64,000 bases of DNA, from the NCBI RefSeq assembly GCF_020164435.1, contig NZ_JAIUDQ010000006.1, positions 186,001 to 250,000 on the forward strand, read 5' to 3'. Positions 45,928 through 57,810 of the stretch are shown in pieces. Under the pieces are notes generated by a model that searched no databases, was not told where the DNA came from, and was given only the letters and a program-made list of their open reading frames with translations. The DNA is from Phyllobacterium lublinensis (GTDB lineage Bacteria; Pseudomonadota; Alphaproteobacteria; Rhizobiales; Rhizobiaceae). Made by a program: the position numbers and the translations under genes. The stretch's first letter is position 1. Each line of letters opens with the position of its first letter.

Positions 45928-47436
45928 ATGATTTCTGCTGCACAGGGACGCGTGCAGGGCCGTCAACCGGCCGCGGTCATTGACATCGGCTCAAACTCTG
46001 TGCGTCTGGTGGTCTACGAAGGCGTAACCCGCTCGCCAACGGTGCTTTTCAACGAAAAGATCCTGTGCGGCCTTGGCAAAGGGCTGGTGAAAACCCGCAA
46101 GCTGAACGTCAAGGCAATGCACAGCGCGTTGCGCGCACTGAGGCGGTTCCGGGCGCTTGCCGACCAGGCCGGTGCGGTTTCTCTCGACGTTCTGGCAACT
46201 GCCGCTGCGCGGGAGGCCGAGAACGGCTCTCAGTTCATCAAGGAGGCCGAGGCACTGCTCAAGGAGCCGATCAAGGTTCTGTCGGGCAGGGAAGAAGCCT
46301 ATTATTCGGCACTCGGCATCATATCCGGCTTTCATGATCCGGACGGGATAGCCGGAGACCTCGGCGGCGGCAGTCTTGAACTGGTGGATATCAAGGGCCG
46401 AAAGATCGGTGATGGCATCACCCTTCCGCTCGGTGGCTTGCGCCTGCAGGACATGTCGAATGGCGATCTCGATGAAGCCACGGCCATCGCAAAAAAGCAT
46501 CTGTCGACGGCAAAGCTGCTCGCCAACGGCAAGGGCAGGGCGTTCTATGCCGTCGGCGGCACATGGCGAAACCTCGCCAAGCTCCACATGAGTGCCAAAC
46601 ACTATCCGCTCCATGTCATGCACCATTACGAGATCCCGTTGGATGAAGCGCAACGCTTCCTGAAGCTCGTCGCCGCGGGTGATCTCGATTACATGCGTGG
46701 CATCGAGGACGTTTCCAAGAACCGCCGCTCGCTCCTGTCCTATGGCGCCATCGCGCTGCTCGAGACCATCCGTTTGATGCGGCCGTCCAAGGTCGTCTTT
46801 TCCGCGATCGGAGTACGGGAGGGGTTCCTCTATTCGCTCCTTTCAGAAAATGAGCAGCTGGAAGATCCGCTGATTTCTGCTGCAGACGAATTGGCCGTGC
46901 TGCGTGCCCGGTCGCCCGCCTATGCCCGGGAACTGGCGGACTGGAGCGGGGATGCATTTGCCGCCCTGGGCTATGAAGAAACCGAGGATGAAAAGCGATA
47001 TCGGCGCGCCGCATGCCTGGTTGCGGATATCAGCTGGCGCGCCCACCCGGATTACCGCGGTAGCCAGGCGCTCAACATGATCTCCAATGCCGCCTTCATC
47101 GGCATCGATCATCCCGGCCGCGCCTATATAGCGCTTGCCAACTTCTTCCGGCATGAGGGCATCACCAACAGTGTGGCCGATCCCGAACTTGCCGCGATCG
47201 CAAGTCCGCGACTCCTCGAATATTCGCGGGTTCTGGCCGCGATCATGCGCATCGTCTATCCATTCTCCGCATCGATGGCGGGCGTAGTCCCCTGCCTGTC
47301 ATGGAAGCCGACCGCCGAAGGGATCGATCTGGTTGTCAACAAGTCCAAGGCGGACCTGATCGGCGATGTACCGGAAGGCCGTCTCCAGCAACTGGCGCGA
47401 CTGACCGGCAAGAACCTGAACATGGTCGTGAGCTAA
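45928..47436 (+). CDS. ppx: exopolyphosphatase (Ppx/GppA family)
   Basis: 502-residue protein of the ASKHA fold. The phosphate-binding motifs are at AAVIDIGSNSVRLVVYE near the N-terminus and GDLGGGSLELVDI at about 147. It cleaves terminal phosphates from polyphosphate; GppA-type hydrolysis of pppGpp is an alternative. The C-terminal HD-like helical part is present (about 320-500). It follows ppk and is likely co-transcribed through the inverted-repeat element, balancing synthesis and breakdown. Confidence 0.93.
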   Translation: MISAAQGRVQGRQPAAVIDIGSNSVRLVVYEGVTRSPTVLFNEKILCGLGKGLVKTRKLNVKAMHSALRALRRFRALADQAGAVSLDVLATAAAREAENGSQFIKEAEALLKEPIKVLSGREEAYYSALGIISGFHDPDGIAGDLGGGSLELVDIKGRKIGDGITLPLGGLRLQDMSNGDLDEATAIAKKHLSTAKLLANGKGRAFYAVGGTWRNLAKLHMSAKHYPLHVMHHYEIPLDEAQRFLKLVAAGDLDYMRGIEDVSKNRRSLLSYGAIALLETIRLMRPSKVVFSAIGVREGFLYSLLSENEQLEDPLISAADELAVLRARSPAYARELADWSGDAFAALGYEETEDEKRYRRAACLVADISWRAHPDYRGSQALNMISNAAFIGIDHPGRAYIALANFFRHEGITNSVADPELAAIASPRLLEYSRVLAAIMRIVYPFSASMAGVVPCLSWKPTAEGIDLVVNKSKADLIGDVPEGRLQQLARLTGKNLNMVVS

Positions 47437-47554
47437 TTTACCACCCAGGCTGATGATCTCTCCCCTTGTGGAACAGAAAGCGATTTCAGCAGCTTAGCGT
47501 TGGCCGAGTGCTGGAAAATCGCGAGGGAAAGGATACCTGGCTAGCATCATAGCC

Positions 47555-47583
47555 GTGCGTGGTTCGACAAGCTCACCATGAGG
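47555..47583 (+). repeat. dispersed TTCGACAAGCTCA repeat, copy A
   Basis: Begins GTGCGTGGTTCGACAAGCTC and ends CCATGAGG. Matches copy B in the opposite orientation about 90 bases downstream, with 16 bases (two blocks) deleted relative to it. The motif is a common short intergenic repeat in alphaproteobacterial genomes. Confidence 0.6.
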
Positions 47584-47669
47584 GAGGTGGGAGATTGTAA
47601 GGAGCGCCATCGGTGTACCCCCGTCGTGGTTAGGAAATGCGCCCATACACCATGCAGCCCAGTACACTA

Positions 47670-47714
47670 CCTCGTGGTGAGCTTCCTGAGCTTGTCGAAG
47701 GGCGGACCACGCAC
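47670..47714 (-). repeat. dispersed TTCGACAAGCTCA repeat, copy B
   Basis: On the minus strand it begins GTGCGTGGTCCGCCCTTCGA and continues through CAAGCTCAGG and CTCACCACGAGG. With copy A it can form a long imperfect stem flanking about 86 bases. Confidence 0.6.
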
Positions 47715-47814
47715 CCCTTCAATGCAAGCAGAAGCGTCCGTGCACCACCGCTGATCACGCCCATGTGAGAGGTTGTGTGTTGATGTCGTCTGTTCGCAAA
47801 GCCAATCTCCACCG

Positions 47815-48882
47815 ATGAAACTCAGCTCGCGCCCGTTCAGTCGCCGCACGTTCCTGGTGTCCTCGTTGGCAGGAACTGGAGCCATCCTCGCACCGCAGCG
47901 GGCACGATCCCAATCCGCGCAGCCGGTTACCGCTTTCGATCCTGTCGCCGCCGCCGCTATTGTGCAGCAGGCATCACTGTTCCCGGCCTTGCATACGCTG
48001 ATTGTTTCCCGGCAAGGGCAGCTCCAGATCGAGCAGACATTTCGCGGTCCCCCTGCCGATCGTCCGGTCAATGTGAAATCCGTTTCGAAGACCATCATCG
48101 CGGCGCTCGTCGGCATCGCCATCGACCGGAAACTGTTCGACGGCCTCGACCAGCCTATCGCGCCGCTCCTGGCCGACCGCTTGCCGCGCGACGCCGATCC
48201 GCGATTGCAGCGTGTGACCCTCGGCAACCTTTTGTCCATGCAGGCGGGGCTGGAGCGGACATCGGGAGGCAATTATGGACGCTGGGTCGAAAGCAATGAC
48301 TGGGTACGTTTTGCACTGGCGCGGCCATTTGTCGATGAACCGGGCGGCGGGATGCTGTATTCAACAGGCAATTCCCACCTGTTGTCAGCGCTACTGACCG
48401 CCAGGACAAGGCGCTCGACACTGCAGAATGCGCGGGACTGGTTGGGAAAGCCGCTCGACATCAATATTCCTCCCTGGCCACGCGATCCCCAAGGCATATA
48501 TTTCGGCGGCAACGACATGTTGCTGTCACCGCGGGCGATGCGGGCAATTGGCGAAATGTTCCTGAATGGGGGTGCGAGCAACGGCCGACAGGTCGTGCCG
48601 AAGGCGTGGATCGAAGACTCCTGGAAGCCGCGCACCAGTTCGCCCTTTACCGGCGATGCCTATGGCCTCGGCTGGTTCGTTTCAATCACTGGTGGCAATG
48701 ATCCGCTCTATTACGCTTGGGGCTATGGCGGACAGATGATCTATGTGGTGCCGCATGCGTCTCTCGTCATTGTCATGACGTCGGATACGACTGCACCCTC
48801 CGGCCGCTCAGGCTATGTGCGTCAGTTGCATGACCTGGTGAACCAGCGAATCGTGCCTGCCGCGGAAGCACTGAATGGCTAG
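47815..48882 (+). CDS. secreted serine hydrolase (beta-lactamase / class C family)
   Basis: 355-residue exported enzyme with a twin-arginine-type signal (SRRTFLVSSLAGTGA). The catalytic S-x-x-K motif is S89-V-S-K92 (VKSVSKTIIAALVG), with the class C YSTGN motif (Tyr) and a later HxG-like GYGGQMIYVV. It may be a penicillin-binding-protein-like esterase or D-amino-acid hydrolase; drug resistance is not implied. The ATG at 47815 is chosen over 47773. Convergent with the DMT exporter 8 bases downstream. Confidence 0.85.
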   Translation: MKLSSRPFSRRTFLVSSLAGTGAILAPQRARSQSAQPVTAFDPVAAAAIVQQASLFPALHTLIVSRQGQLQIEQTFRGPPADRPVNVKSVSKTIIAALVGIAIDRKLFDGLDQPIAPLLADRLPRDADPRLQRVTLGNLLSMQAGLERTSGGNYGRWVESNDWVRFALARPFVDEPGGGMLYSTGNSHLLSALLTARTRRSTLQNARDWLGKPLDINIPPWPRDPQGIYFGGNDMLLSPRAMRAIGEMFLNGGASNGRQVVPKAWIEDSWKPRTSSPFTGDAYGLGWFVSITGGNDPLYYAWGYGGQMIYVVPHASLVIVMTSDTTAPSGRSGYVRQLHDLVNQRIVPAAEALNG

Positions 48883-48890
48883 CTTGAATC

Positions 48891-49808
48891 TCAGTGGGTG
48901 ACAGTAGCCTTCCGGCGGGAAGGAAGCGTCATGGCTGCGACTCCGGCAATCACGCAGATGAGGCCGATCCATGCCGTAGACGTCAGGCTTTCCCCCAGGA
49001 AGAGCACACCAATACCCACGCCGATCGGCACGCGCAGGTAGGCCTGCGACGTGGTGCTGACCGATCCAAGCGTATGGATCAGCCTGAAATAGATCACGAA
49101 GGCGAGGGCCGTCGAAAACACCGACAGACCAAGCAGGGCGAGAAGTGAATCCGTCGAGGGCGCAATGGTCCACGGCCGGTCGACGGCCAGGCTGACCGGA
49201 ATGAGCAGGATTGCCCCGCAGATCAGTGAGCCGGCCGCTGGCATCATCGGGTCGAGCCCCTTGAACCCGCGCCCGAAGATCGCGGCGCAGGCATAGGAGA
49301 TTGTCGCCGCGACGATGGCCAGTTGCGCAATCAGGGTCTGGCCCAGGCCGCCAAACGCTTCGAGGCCAATGATCAGGCTGATGCCGACAATACCGGCAGC
49401 AACGCCAAAAACCTTGCGGGACGTCACCGCCTCGTGCCGGGTAATCAGCACCGTCAGCAGGAATGCGAAGATCGGCGTCGTGGAGTTGAGGATGGTTGCG
49501 AGCCCCGCGTCGACGGTCAATTCCGCCCAGGCGATGAGTGTGAACGGGATGACGCTGTTGATGCAGGCCTGGACGAGGAACCGCTTCCAGATGACAGGAT
49601 CCCGCGGCATCGACAGGCCGCGCAGCTTGATGATGGCCAGAAGCAGCCCACCTGCGATCAGCGTCCGTGCCGCGATGAAGGTAATGGGCGGAATGGTTTC
49701 GACGCCCACCTTGATGAATGTATAGGACGCCCCCCATAGGGTGGCGAGGACGGCGAGGAGGGCGATTTCCCTGGCGAGCGACGGAGCAGGAAGCGTCGAG
49801 ACGGTCAT
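48891..49808 (-). CDS. EamA/DMT-family transporter
   Basis: 305-residue inner-membrane protein with ten hydrophobic segments in two EamA repeats (LWGASYTFIKVGVETIPPITFIAAR; ATILNSTTPIFAFLLTVLITRHE; GIGVLFLGESLTSTAWIGL). A probable metabolite or drug exporter of unknown substrate. The upstream region has a TTCGATC-AC-GATCGAA dyad at 49900-49915 which may control it. Confidence 0.85.
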   Translation of the reverse strand: MTVSTLPAPSLAREIALLAVLATLWGASYTFIKVGVETIPPITFIAARTLIAGGLLLAIIKLRGLSMPRDPVIWKRFLVQACINSVIPFTLIAWAELTVDAGLATILNSTTPIFAFLLTVLITRHEAVTSRKVFGVAAGIVGISLIIGLEAFGGLGQTLIAQLAIVAATISYACAAIFGRGFKGLDPMMPAAGSLICGAILLIPVSLAVDRPWTIAPSTDSLLALLGLSVFSTALAFVIYFRLIHTLGSVSTTSQAYLRVPIGVGIGVLFLGESLTSTAWIGLICVIAGVAAMTLPSRRKATVTH

Positions 49809-49840
49809 GATGGTTTACTCAATTTGGCTGCATTGGTCTT

Positions 49841-49865
49841 GTGCGTGGTTCGCCCTTCGACAAGC
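49841..49865 (+). repeat. dispersed TTCGACAAGC repeat, copy C
   Basis: GTGCGTGGTTCGCCCTTCGA followed by CAAGC; a third copy, nearly identical over these bases to copy B at 47670-47714. It lies in the region upstream of the DMT exporter. Confidence 0.55.
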
Positions 49866-49899
49866 ACATGATCAATGCGAGAAATCGATGGCTCGATGC

Positions 49900-49915
49900 T
49901 TCGATCACGATCGAA
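49900..49915. promoter_or_regulatory. operator-like dyad upstream of DMT exporter
   Basis: TTCGATC-AC-GATCGAA is a 7-bp inverted repeat with a 2-base centre, 92 bases before the exporter start. It could be the site of a local or distant regulator; none is encoded next to it. Confidence 0.3.
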
Positions 49916-50041
49916 CGATAAGTTCCAGCAAGCGTCCGGGACAGAAATCACACAAGAGTTTGCGATTCCTGCACGCAAATGATCGATCCCTATGCAAGAA
50001 ACATCGAATCTGGCGCAAGAATTTCAATCGGTGGTGGAAAA

Positions 50042-51223
50042 TCAGCTGTCGGCAGTTGCACCTTCGTCGTCCGGCCAGGCCACCGCCCGAATTTTCCTGT
50101 TCTCGAACTTGAGGCAGAGCTCGCCATTGATCAGCTGCAGTGCCTTCTCGCCGAAGACCTCGCGCCGCCAGCCCTGCAATGCCGGAATGTCCGCACCATC
50201 GCCTTCCGCTGCGATCCGGTCGATCTCGTCGGTGGTCGCAACCACCTTGGCGGCGACGCCATGCTCCTCCGTCACAAGCCGCAACAGCACCTTCAGGAGC
50301 TCCGCCGCGGCGCCTGCACCTTCCGGTGACTGCACGGATTTTGGCAAGCGCGGCATATCTTCCTTCGGCAGGTCCAGCGCCAGGTTGACCGCATTGAGAA
50401 GGCCTGTTGCCATGCTGGAACGTTCCCAACCCTTTGGAATCGTTCGCAGACGTGACATGGCTTCCGTATCGCGCGGTTGCTGTTGAGCGATCTCATAAAT
50501 GGCATCGTCCTTGAGGACGCGTCCGCGTGGCACGTTGCGCTCGCGCGCTTCGCGTTCGCGCCAGGCGGCCACGCTACGCAGGACCGCGAGTTCCTGCGGC
50601 TTGCGCAGCCGCATTTTGAGCCGCTTCCAGGCGTCGTCGGGATGCATGTCGTAGGTTTCCCGGGCGGTAAGGATCTTCATTTCGTCGAGGACCCATTCCG
50701 TGCGGCCTTCCTCTTCGAGACTCGTCTTCAAATGCATATAGATGTCGCGCAGGTGGGTCACGTCCGCCAGGGCGTAGTCGAGCTGCTTCTCGGAGAGCGG
50801 GCGCCGCCGCCAGTCGGTGAAACGTGAAGATTTGTCAATCTGCGCGCCTACCACGCGCTGCACGAGCTGGTCGTAGGCGATTGCATCGCCAAAGCCACAA
50901 ACCATGGCGGCGACCTGAGTATCGAACACGGGATGCGGAATGAGATTGCCAAGGTGAAAGATGATTTCGATGTCCTGCCGGGCGGCGTGAAAGACCTTGA
51001 CGCGTTTTTCGTCGGCCATCAGCCGGAAAAAAGCAGCAAGATCAAGGCCCGGCGCCAGCGCATCGATGATGGCCGTGTGATCGGGCGACGCCAACTGGAT
51101 GACGCAAAGTTCCGGCCAGAACGTGGTCTCCCGGATGAATTCCGTATCGACTGTCACGAAATCGGATTGCGAAAGGGCAGCAACTGCCTGTTCAAGCTGG
51201 TCTGTGGTTGTAATCATGGTCAT
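50042..51223 (-). CDS. rnd: ribonuclease D
   Basis: 393-residue 3'-5' exoribonuclease that trims tRNA and other RNA precursors. The DEDDy exonuclease motifs are visible: FVTVDTEFIRE (Exo I), FHAARQDIEI (Exo II) and YALADVTHLRDIY with Tyr and Asp (Exo III). The HRDC region follows from about residue 210. The start is ATG 51223 (or 51217); no strong ribosome site. Divergent from aspS, with which rnd is commonly adjacent in rhizobia. Confidence 0.95.
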   Translation of the reverse strand: MTMITTTDQLEQAVAALSQSDFVTVDTEFIRETTFWPELCVIQLASPDHTAIIDALAPGLDLAAFFRLMADEKRVKVFHAARQDIEIIFHLGNLIPHPVFDTQVAAMVCGFGDAIAYDQLVQRVVGAQIDKSSRFTDWRRRPLSEKQLDYALADVTHLRDIYMHLKTSLEEEGRTEWVLDEMKILTARETYDMHPDDAWKRLKMRLRKPQELAVLRSVAAWREREARERNVPRGRVLKDDAIYEIAQQQPRDTEAMSRLRTIPKGWERSSMATGLLNAVNLALDLPKEDMPRLPKSVQSPEGAGAAAELLKVLLRLVTEEHGVAAKVVATTDEIDRIAAEGDGADIPALQGWRREVFGEKALQLINGELCLKFENRKIRAVAWPDDEGATADS

Positions 51224-51382
51224 GAATTTTCTATAGCGAACCGATTGGCGTTTGTCTCGCTCTCGCAATCCTGATCTTGACAAATCAGCCTCAAAATGCG
51301 CTTGTCCGCGCAAATTCTTGGGGTTCCTGGGCTCGTCCCACGCCTTCCGGCAGCCAGCACATACATATCAGAGGCACATATC

Positions 51383-53173
51383 ATGCACCGTTACCGCAGC
51401 CATACCTGCGCCGCCTTGCGTAAATCGGACGTTGGTTCGACCGCTCGTCTTTCCGGCTGGGTTCACCGCGTCCGCGACCATGGCGGTATTCTCTTCATCG
51501 ACATCCGCGATCACTACGGTTTGACGCAGATCGTGGCCAGCCCGGATTCGCCGGCATTCCAGCTGGCAGAAACCGTGCGCAGTGAATGGGTCATCCGTGT
51601 GGACGGCGAAGTGAAGGCCCGCACCGACGACACCGTAAACGCCAACATGCCAACCGGCGAAATCGAAGTGTTTGCCCGTGACGTCGAGGTCCTTTCGACG
51701 GCCAAGGAATTGCCGTTACCGGTTTTCGGCGAACTCGAATATCCGGAAGACATTCGCCTCAAATACCGCTTTCTCGACCTGCGCCGCGACACGTTGCACA
51801 AGAACATCATGGCGCGTACCAGGATCATCGCCGCCATGCGCCGCCGCATGACCGATATCGGTTTCACGGAGTTTTCAACGCCGATCCTCACGGCTTCATC
51901 GCCGGAAGGCGCGCGCGACTTCCTGGTGCCGAGCCGTATCCATCCCGGCAAGTTCTATGCCCTGCCGCAGGCGCCGCAGCAGTACAAGCAGCTCATCATG
52001 ATGTCCGGCTTCGACCGCTATTTCCAGATCGCGCCATGCTTCCGCGATGAGGACCCGCGCGCCGACCGCCTGCCTGGCGAGTTCTACCAGCTCGATATCG
52101 AGATGAGCTTCGTCGAACAGAATGACGTCCTCTCCACCATGGAACCCGTCCTGCGCGGCGTTTTCGAGGAGTTCGCGGATGGCAAGCGGGTGACGCAGGA
52201 GTTCCCGCGTATTGCCTATGACGATGCCATGCGCAAATACGGTTCTGACAAGCCGGACCTGCGCAACCCGATCGAGATGCAGTCCGTCACCGAGCATTTT
52301 GCCGGATCCGGCTTCAAGGTCTTCGCCAACATGATCGCCAACGACCCCAAAGTGGAAGTCTGGGCGATTCCGGCAAAGACCGGTGGATCGCGGGCGTTCT
52401 GTGACCGCATGAATTCCTGGGCACAGGGTGAGGGCCAGCCCGGCCTCGGCTATATCTTCTGGCGCAAGGAAGGCGAAACGCTCGAAGGAGCAGGCCCGAT
52501 CGCCAAGAACATCGGACCCGAGCGCACGGAAGCGTTGCGCATCCAGCTGGGCCTCGATGATGGCGATGCCGCATTCTTCGTTGCCGGCGATCCCAAGAAG
52601 TTCGTGTCTTTTGCCGGCGCGGCCCGCACACGGGCTGGCGAAGAACTGAACCTTGTCGACCGCGATCAGTTCAAGCTGTGCTGGATCGTGGATTTCCCGT
52701 TCTTCGAATGGCTTGAAGACGAGAAGAAGATCGATTTCGCCCATAACCCGTTCTCCATGCCGCAGGGCGGAATGAACGCGCTGGAGAACCAGGATCCGTT
52801 GACGATCAAGGCTTTCCAGTACGACATGGTCTGCAACGGCTTCGAAATCGCCTCTGGCGGCATCCGAAACCATCTGCCCGAGACCATGGTGAAGGCCTTT
52901 GAGGCTGTCGGCCATTCGCGCGAAACCGTTGAGGAACGCTTTGGTGGCCTCTATCGCGCCTTCCAGTACGGTGCGCCGCCGCATGGCGGGATGGCTGCTG
53001 GTATCGACCGCATCGTGATGCTGCTGGTCGGCGCCAAGAACCTGCGCGAGATCACCATGTTCCCGATGAACCAGCAGGCATACGACCTGTTGATGAATGC
53101 ACCGTCGGAAGTATCGCCTGCCCAGTTGCGCGATCTTCACATACGCCTGAATCCGGTGAAGAAAGAGGCTTAA
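51383..53173 (+). CDS. aspS: aspartyl-tRNA synthetase (bacterial type)
   Basis: 596-residue class II synthetase. An N-terminal OB-fold anticodon domain ([23 protein letters not shown]), the class II motif 2 ([24 protein letters not shown]), a GAD insertion domain and motif 3 ([19 protein letters not shown]) are present. Alphaproteobacterial enzymes often are non-discriminating, charging tRNA-Asn as well. The ATG at 51383 has AGAGG at good spacing; the frame extends to 51296. Confidence 0.97.
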   Translation: MHRYRSHTCAALRKSDVGSTARLSGWVHRVRDHGGILFIDIRDHYGLTQIVASPDSPAFQLAETVRSEWVIRVDGEVKARTDDTVNANMPTGEIEVFARDVEVLSTAKELPLPVFGELEYPEDIRLKYRFLDLRRDTLHKNIMARTRIIAAMRRRMTDIGFTEFSTPILTASSPEGARDFLVPSRIHPGKFYALPQAPQQYKQLIMMSGFDRYFQIAPCFRDEDPRADRLPGEFYQLDIEMSFVEQNDVLSTMEPVLRGVFEEFADGKRVTQEFPRIAYDDAMRKYGSDKPDLRNPIEMQSVTEHFAGSGFKVFANMIANDPKVEVWAIPAKTGGSRAFCDRMNSWAQGEGQPGLGYIFWRKEGETLEGAGPIAKNIGPERTEALRIQLGLDDGDAAFFVAGDPKKFVSFAGAARTRAGEELNLVDRDQFKLCWIVDFPFFEWLEDEKKIDFAHNPFSMPQGGMNALENQDPLTIKAFQYDMVCNGFEIASGGIRNHLPETMVKAFEAVGHSRETVEERFGGLYRAFQYGAPPHGGMAAGIDRIVMLLVGAKNLREITMFPMNQQAYDLLMNAPSEVSPAQLRDLHIRLNPVKKEA

Positions 53174-53204
53174 GAACCTCTGCTAATTGACTCCAGAACA
53201 ACAA

Positions 53205-53234
53205 AAAAAGCCCGGCATCGCTGCCGGGCTTTTT
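53205..53234. terminator. rho-independent terminator, bidirectional
   Basis: The stem AAAAAGCCCGGCA/TGCCGGGCTTTTT, 13 bp with a 4-base loop TCGC, lies between convergent aspS and the secreted-protein gene. Its A and T runs serve both strands. Confidence 0.93.
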
Positions 53235-53247
53235 GATTTCGAGCGCA

Positions 53248-54447
53248 TCACTGGTTCGCAACGACCGTCACGCCAAGCGTCTTGATCAGGGACTTCGGAT
53301 CCGCCATGCCGCCGGCCGCAATGATGGCGAAGGGAACCGGCTTTGCGGGCGCCGCTTTGATCTCGATGGTCTTGGGATCGTCCAGATAGGTGCTTACCGC
53401 GGCACTGAGCGCTTGCGAAAATTCGGCATTGCCGAGTTGTGCCGCAGCCATCGGGATGATCATCTTGGCCTGGTTGATAAGGTCGTCACGCTTGGCACCC
53501 TGCTGCTTGGCGACGTAATCGAGCGCCTTGTATGTCAGTGACGCATCCTCGAAACGGATGGATGCTCCGGTGAAGCTCAACTGCTGCATCAGGCCAAGCA
53601 TCGCCATGCCCTGTGCATCGTCGGGTTTGCCTTCCATGTCCTTGGTGGCTTCCTGCAAGCCCTTGATGAAGTCCAGCGTGTAGCCGGAGATATCGAGTTT
53701 CAGGCCGAGCGTACCGGCATTGTCGGCAACGAAGTCCATTTTGTCGAAGTTCAGGCGGCCATCGGAAACGTTCCAGGTCCCGCTCATGTCGATCTTGCCG
53801 GAAATGGTTTCATAGCCCAGAGCCTTGAGCGCATCCTTGGTCTTCGGATCCTGAACGTCGGAAAGGTCGGCCTTGAAACGCTCCACATTGGTTGTGAAGG
53901 CGACTGGGTTGGCTTCCGTAATCGGCGAAATGCTCGCCGTCAGATTATCGGCGGTGAGAACGTCCTTGCCTTTTGCATTGAAGTTAACGTGCTTCACTTC
54001 AGCCCGCTCATATTGCAGAATTTTGGCGAGCGGGTCGGTTGCACCTTCCGGGGGAAGGGTTATGCCCTGCAGGCTGATCCCATCGACGCTGATCTTGCTT
54101 GCTGGTTCGCCCTCGGGGCTGAAATCGATATCGGGCATCGTGAGCGCCCCGATGCGGAAACCGCCGCCGGAGACATCGCTGACGTCGCTCAGCGTGACGT
54201 CGCCGGCCGTGAAGGTTTCCTTGACTCCGGCGGTGGAGACCTTGGTGTCCTTCAGCACGACTGTTGAGCCGTTGGTTTCAACACTGCCATAATCAATCGT
54301 GCCACCCTGCTCGGCATAGATAGCCTTCAATCGTGCTGCGACGGCGTTGCCATCCACAGCGAAGGCCGAACCGGCAAAGACGACGACAAGGGCGGTGGTT
54401 GCAGCGAGAACGCGCGCACCGGATTTCAAAGAGTAAATTGGAAGCAT
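53248..54447 (-). CDS. secreted protein of unknown function (399 aa)
   Basis: A Sec signal (ALVVVFAGSAFAVDG) precedes about 370 residues of repeated beta-strand and amphipathic character (TIDYGSVETNGSTVVLKDTKVST; SGGGFRIGALTMPDIDF; ISGYTLDFIKGL), recalling periplasmic AsmA-like or DUF945-like lipid-binding proteins, but I cannot place it. It is divergent from parC with about 220 bases between; aspS is convergent. Confidence 0.72.
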   Translation of the reverse strand: MLPIYSLKSGARVLAATTALVVVFAGSAFAVDGNAVAARLKAIYAEQGGTIDYGSVETNGSTVVLKDTKVSTAGVKETFTAGDVTLSDVSDVSGGGFRIGALTMPDIDFSPEGEPASKISVDGISLQGITLPPEGATDPLAKILQYERAEVKHVNFNAKGKDVLTADNLTASISPITEANPVAFTTNVERFKADLSDVQDPKTKDALKALGYETISGKIDMSGTWNVSDGRLNFDKMDFVADNAGTLGLKLDISGYTLDFIKGLQEATKDMEGKPDDAQGMAMLGLMQQLSFTGASIRFEDASLTYKALDYVAKQQGAKRDDLINQAKMIIPMAAAQLGNAEFSQALSAAVSTYLDDPKTIEIKAAPAKPVPFAIIAAGGMADPKSLIKTLGVTVVANQ

Positions 54448-54671
54448 GATTTGATCCTATTGCTTTAATTTTCGAGCCTATTGCGTGGGGCGCGGCGAAA
54501 CTATGACAAGCGTCTGGCTGCGGGCAATAATTGCAACTTAGTCGGTAGAAAGTCAGATTTGAGATGGTAACGCAAGAGTCCACCGACCGGGCAACCGCAA
54601 TGCCGGCAACTGCCTGTGATCTGGACGAATCATCGCTTGCCGGGGATTCGTCGAATTGATAACCCATTGAC

Positions 54672-56954
<2,283 letters not shown>

Positions 56955-56982
56955 ATCCGAACCTGGTAATGTCAGTAGTGAA

Positions 56983-57002
56983 ACGAGAATGATCATTCTC
57001 GT
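56983..57002. promoter_or_regulatory. 20-base palindrome upstream of TetR gene
   Basis: ACGAGAATGATCATTCTCGT is a perfect palindrome 62 bases before the regulator start. It is the size expected of a TetR-family operator and lies downstream of parC, so it probably controls the tetR-efflux operon by autoregulation. Confidence 0.6.
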
Positions 57003-57032
57003 ATTGACCCCATTTGCCGCGTGCTGTAAATG

Positions 57033-57050
57033 AGAGAGAACGTTCTCTCT
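57033..57050. promoter_or_regulatory. 18-base palindrome before TetR gene
   Basis: AGAGAGAACGTTCTCTCT is a perfect palindrome followed by T residues, 14 bases before the regulator start. It could be a second operator site or a loop-less terminator for parC; both are possible. Confidence 0.5.
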
Positions 57051-57063
57051 TTTTTGGTATCCC

Positions 57064-57786
57064 ATGGTTGATGACGTCCTGCCAAAGCAGGCAACGAATA
57101 TAGCCGATGATGACGCAAGCGATGCGTCGCATTGTTTCGTTGCAAAGCTGTTCGGAAAGCGCGCCCGCAATCGCGAAGCGCAGGAGGAGCGCATCCTCAA
57201 TGCGGCAATGACGTGCTTCATCCGCTCAGGATTTCGCGGTGCCTCCATGAACGAGATTTGCTCCGAAGCGGGAATGAGCCCTGGCGCGCTCTACCGCTAT
57301 TTTCCTTCGAAGGAAGCGATCATCGAGAAGATATCCGCTGCTCACCGCCAGCAAAGCGCCGAGATACTGGATCGCATGTCCGAATCCGACAACATTGTTG
57401 ATGCTGTCACCCGGGTTGGTGTCGACCATGTGCGCAAAATGTCGTTGAACGCGACCGGCCCGGGGCCGCGAGACTCCAGTGCCCGACTTTTCGTCGAAGT
57501 GCGCGCCGAGGCAATGCGCAACGAAGGCGTGGCTGCCATCTGCGAACTGCACGAAGGCCTGATGCGCGACACACTGCTTGCGGCATTTTCAGCGGCCAAG
57601 GAACGCGGCGAGATCGATCCCGTTACGGACCTGGAGCTTCTGGTCGCCACACTTGCCGCCATGGGTGAGGGGATCATCATGCGCAACTTCCCTTCGCAAG
57701 GCGTGCCGGTGGAGGCCCTGGAACCGGTGTTTCGTGCGCTGGCCGAAGCCATGTTGCGTCCGACAAAGACCATAGCACACAAATAA
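57064..57786 (+). CDS. TetR/AcrR-family regulator of the adjacent RND pump
   Basis: 240-residue repressor. The N-terminal helix-turn-helix is in NAAMTCFIRSGFRGASMNEICSEAGMSPGALYRYFPSKEAIIEKI. The C-terminal ligand-binding domain is less conserved. Upstream lie two perfect palindromes; downstream, after about 25 bases, the MFP and RND genes, so it most likely represses this efflux operon and is relieved by a pump substrate. The N-terminus before REAQEERIL is unusually long; a start further in is possible. Confidence 0.88.
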   Translation: MVDDVLPKQATNIADDDASDASHCFVAKLFGKRARNREAQEERILNAAMTCFIRSGFRGASMNEICSEAGMSPGALYRYFPSKEAIIEKISAAHRQQSAEILDRMSESDNIVDAVTRVGVDHVRKMSLNATGPGPRDSSARLFVEVRAEAMRNEGVAAICELHEGLMRDTLLAAFSAAKERGEIDPVTDLELLVATLAAMGEGIIMRNFPSQGVPVEALEPVFRALAEAMLRPTKTIAHK

Positions 57787-57810
57787 TCAGCTCTTACCTT
57801 GGGTATTTCA

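Larger units (their letters stand above)
47437..47814. other. intergenic region with two inverted copies of a dispersed repeat
   Basis: 378 bases between ppx and the serine hydrolase, without a supported gene. It holds inverted copies of a GTGCGTGGT...TTCGACAAGCTCA repeat at 47555-47583 and 47670-47714 (annotated separately). Confidence 0.5.
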
